Source: Candidatus Methanoplasma sp. (GTDB lineage Archaea; Thermoplasmatota; Thermoplasmata; Methanomassiliicoccales; Methanomethylophilaceae). Taken from it: a stretch of 9,261 nucleotides of DNA. The notes beneath the pieces are model-generated. The model saw only the letters and a list, made by a program, of their open reading frames with translations. It was not told the DNA's origin and ran no database searches. The stretch is taken from assembly GCA_031271555.1 (NCBI GenBank), contig JAISVN010000060.1, positions 1 through 9,261 on the forward strand, given 5' to 3'. The translations under genes were made by a program, and so were the position numbers. Within the stretch, counting starts at the first letter, position 1. Each line of letters opens with the position of its first letter. Below, piece after piece: positions 7,540-9,261 of the stretch.

Positions 7540-9015
7540 TCAATACAGATCTTCTTTGGTCAATATCATGGTGTCCGCGGGCATCTTGGTTATGTTGCCT
7601 TTGCGGGTACCGACTATCGTGCCGATCCCTCTTTCGACGGAGACATCCAATATCCTTTGGGATATCACACCGTCGAAAATGATCACGGATATGCTCTCGG
7701 AATCCTCTTTGAGGGAGTTCACAAGATTCTTTACCGCAACCTCTCTTACAACGGAGCCGTCCTCCGCAAGGAGTTTGGCGTTGTGGGTGGATGCCATGCC
7801 GAGGAGCACGTCCCTGTAGTTCTCCTGCTCCGGAGACAGGACCTTTGTGTTCCTTTCTTTCTTTCCGCGGAGAGTTCTGGTCGGTTTCTCGGCCTCATCT
7901 TCGGTCTTGGAGCTGCGCCCTCTTTTCGGCTTTTCCTCTTTGGGCTCTTCTATCTCCGGTTTCTCCTCTTCAACGGGTTCTTCTTTCACCGGCTCTTCGA
8001 CCTTTTTCTTGAACTTTTCAACGTTATCGCTGTTGAATCTTTCGCGGCCTTTTCTGTTGTTGTCCTGATCTTCGAAGTCGCGTCTGCTTCTTCTGTTTTC
8101 GTTGCGGTCCCTTCTGTTCCTGTCGTTGCGGTCCCTTCTGTGGCTGTCCTCTTCATCTGCGGAGGACTCTTTCTCCTCCGGGGCCATGCCGTTCATTTCC
8201 ATGTACTGATCGGCGGGGACCTTGTTGCGGAGGCATTTTACCAATTGTTTGGAGGAAAGTTCTTCGACCTCGTGTGCACGCGGGGCGCGGGCAACGAAAT
8301 CGATCTCGGATGTCTGGAAGAGTTCCCTCAGGATCAATTCTCCGCCTCTGTCTCCGTCGACGAAAGCCGTTGTCACCCTTTCTCTGGAAAGGTCCTGCAC
8401 GGTCTTTGGTATGTTTGTCCCTTCTACTGCTATGGCGTTCTTTATGCCTGCTTTCAGGAGGTTCAGGACATCGGACCTTCCTTCTACGATTATTATCGCT
8501 TCGGAGTCTTTGACGCCCGGTCCTGCAGGGCTTTTATCTTTGCCGTAGGTCGTGATCTCTTCAACCTGTATGCTCTGCCTGATATTCTGGGCAAGGTCTG
8601 CGGACGAGCCCTTCGATTGGCTGATCATCTCGTTAAGGAGTTCTTTGGCGCGCTCGATTACCTTCTCTCTCTTTATTATGCGCACATCCTCTATGCCCAG
8701 GACCCTTATGTTGGCCTTGCAGGGTCCGACCCTGTCTATCGTCTCGAGGGATGATGCGATTATTACCGTCTCGACCTGGTCCAGGCTTGATGATATGTAG
8801 ATTATTCCTTCGGATTTTCCTCCTTTGGAAACGACCTCTACTTCTATCCTTCCTATCCTTCCGGTCTTCTGCAGATCTCTGAGGTCGAGATCCTCCCCCA
8901 GAAGTCCTTCCGTCTGTCCGAATATCGCCCCTACGACGTCGGGTTTCTCGACGACACCGTCCGCGGTGATCTTTGCTTTTATCATGTATTTGGTTGCATT
9001 TGGATCTATGTTCAT
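7540..9015 (-). CDS. dnaG: Archaeal DnaG (TOPRIM-domain primase-like protein)
   Basis: This 491-residue protein is the archaeal DnaG, a TOPRIM protein with primase activity that in studied archaea is also a subunit of the RNA exosome. The N-terminal domain (1-165) has the expected opening (NATKYMIKAKI) and a GLLGEDLDLRDLQ stretch. The TOPRIM domain (about 169-270) carries the acidic residues in VEGRSD (E178) and FVDGDRGG (D220, D222). A very charged, probably disordered linker (about 277-395) begins Arg/Asp/Asn-rich and becomes Glu/Lys/Pro-rich. The conserved C-terminal domain (396-491) ends VGTRKGN...PADTMILTKEDLY. The ATG at 9015 is chosen because a GGAGGG ribosome binding site lies 7 nt upstream and the family N-terminus starts there; an in-frame upstream start at 9072 would add 19 residues unlike the family. 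The LonB-like ATPase gene follows directly, probably in the same transcript. Confidence 0.95.
   Translation of the reverse strand: MNIDPNATKYMIKAKITADGVVEKPDVVGAIFGQTEGLLGEDLDLRDLQKTGRIGRIEVEVVSKGGKSEGIIYISSSLDQVETVIIASSLETIDRVGPCKANIRVLGIEDVRIIKREKVIERAKELLNEMISQSKGSSADLAQNIRQSIQVEEITTYGKDKSPAGPGVKDSEAIIIVEGRSDVLNLLKAGIKNAIAVEGTNIPKTVQDLSRERVTTAFVDGDRGGELILRELFQTSEIDFVARAPRAHEVEELSSKQLVKCLRNKVPADQYMEMNGMAPEEKESSADEEDSHRRDRNDRNRRDRNENRRSRRDFEDQDNNRKGRERFNSDNVEKFKKKVEEPVKEEPVEEEKPEIEEPKEEKPKRGRSSKTEDEAEKPTRTLRGKKERNTKVLSPEQENYRDVLLGMASTHNAKLLAEDGSVVREVAVKNLVNSLKEDSESISVIIFDGVISQRILDVSVERGIGTIVGTRKGNITKMPADTMILTKEDLY
8100..8141 (-). repeat. 24-bp tandem repeat inside the dnaG linker
   Basis: An 18-bp sequence at 8100-8117 recurs identically at 8124-8141, a 24-bp period. 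On the coding strand it gives two copies of RRDRN with an eight-residue period (RRDRNDRN then RRDRNENR). The repeat keeps the frame and explains part of the linker length; it looks like slippage-driven expansion of a basic, disordered segment. Confidence 0.75.
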
Positions 9016-9021
9016 TTTAAG

Positions 9022-9027
9022 CCCTCC
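9022..9027 (-). promoter_or_regulatory. Ribosome binding site deciding the dnaG start
   Basis: GGAGGG on the minus strand lies 7 nt (counting from GGAGG) before the ATG at 9015 and matches the anti-Shine-Dalgarno sequence well. It supports 9015 over the longer in-frame start at 9072. A short GCCC/GGGC complementarity around it could form a weak hairpin, but I would not call this regulatory. Confidence 0.8.
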
Positions 9028-9079
9028 GTGGGCCAAAGAGAAAAACCAACCCTGCTCTGCTGTACGTTCCACTCCTAAC

Positions 9080-9100
9080 TTATTTTACACATTTGTGTAA
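9080..9100 (-). promoter_or_regulatory. Putative dnaG promoter with adjoining inverted repeat
   Basis: On the minus strand TAAAATAA (9080-9087) is a candidate TATA box. Usual spacing would start transcription near 9056, giving a leader of about 40 nt. Overlapping its upstream end is an inverted repeat at 9085-9100, with TTACACA and TGTGTAA arms around a 2-nt centre, better suited to dimeric protein binding than to an RNA hairpin. A second AT-rich candidate (GGAAATAAAAC) lies at about 9107-9117, so the exact promoter is uncertain. Confidence 0.4.
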
Positions 9101-9261
9101 GGAGTGTTTTATTTCCCATCCTATTACTGTCCTCATGTGACCCTTCAGTTCGCTCTTTCCGGGTGCGTGTGACCTATCGTCCTCAGACGATGTTTATCGT
9201 GATAGTGATTCAGTGAACAGGGAATCGTTGTTTCCCTATCCTCCCCATATGGAGATGTACT
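9101..9261. other. Upstream intergenic stretch with small hairpins and short direct repeats; no supported gene
   Basis: A perfect 6-bp stem with a CTCA loop lies at 9176-9191. TATC-GT-GATA is at 9195-9204, and a GGGAA/TTCCC stem at about 9220-9236. GTCCTCA occurs at 9129-9135 and 9179-9185, and TGTGACC at 9136-9142 and 9168-9174. The minus strand is open from the edge to a TGA at 9145-9147 (38 codons, histidine-rich), which could be the tail of a gene outside the window, but nothing in it is recognisable. A + strand ATG at 9249 lacks a ribosome binding site. Confidence 0.4.

Noticed and set aside
6008..7543. AAA+ ATPase as the chelatase partner of CobN
   Set aside because: Its motifs are LonB-like, not ChlI/BchI/CobS-like, and it is on the opposite strand in an operon with dnaG.
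7657..8754. Long + strand open frame antisense to dnaG (365 codons)
   Set aside because: It overlaps the conserved DnaG domains, and its Phe/Val/Leu-rich composition is what reverse-reading a charged linker gives.
9016..9072. Longer DnaG with 19 extra N-terminal residues starting at 9072
   Set aside because: The extension does not look like a DnaG N-terminus, and the strong ribosome binding site sits inside it, serving the ATG at 9015.
9145..9261. Histidine-rich 38-codon open end on the minus strand at the right edge
   Set aside because: It is short, has no recognisable motif and overlaps hairpins and repeats; it could be a gene tail but cannot be supported from this window.
9249..9261. Divergent + strand gene starting at the ATG at 9249
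   Set aside because: Only four codons are visible and the upstream bases are pyrimidine-rich with no ribosome binding site.

Overview
The window looks archaeal. The primase-like gene at the right is the archaeal type of DnaG (TOPRIM core with archaeal N- and C-terminal domains), the neighbouring AAA+ protein resembles archaeal LonB, the left gene is a large CobN-type chelatase subunit, and two promoters have TATA-like boxes. Intermediate base composition plus this gene set suggests a Thermoplasmata-related methanogen, possibly Methanomassiliicoccales. That placement is inference from gene content and general knowledge, not a database match.

Left region (1-4615, + strand): a cobN gene cut by the left window edge is followed after 27 bp by a gene for a seven-unit Sel1/TPR-repeat protein. 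The pair ends at a strong 17-bp hairpin followed by a run of six T. The two genes are probably one transcription unit, with CobN inserting cobalt into the corrin ring and the repeat protein acting as a scaffold of unknown partner.

Middle region (4616-6003, + strand): an AT-rich intergenic stretch carries a TATA-like element flanked by two copies of the perfect 10-bp palindrome GGTTATAACC, spaced 42 bp apart (about four helical turns). It precedes an AAA_14/DUF4143-type ATPase gene with no Shine-Dalgarno sequence. This gene looks like a separately regulated, possibly acquired unit between two housekeeping operons.

Right region (6008-9261, - strand): dnaG is followed, with a 4-bp overlap or a 12-bp gap depending on start choice, by a LonB-like AAA+ ATPase that lacks the Lon protease domain and has an internal four-cysteine zinc-ribbon motif. 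They appear to form a dnaG-ATPase operon running leftward, convergent with the DUF4143 ATPase and separated from it by only 4 bp. Upstream of dnaG, 9016-9261 holds a good ribosome binding site, a TATA-like box next to an inverted repeat, and several small hairpins and short direct repeats, but no gene I can support.

The most interesting points are the protease-less, zinc-ribbon LonB-like ATPase coupled to dnaG, and the twin-operator promoter of the DUF4143 ATPase. I did not see a CRISPR array, insertion sequence, tRNA or rRNA.
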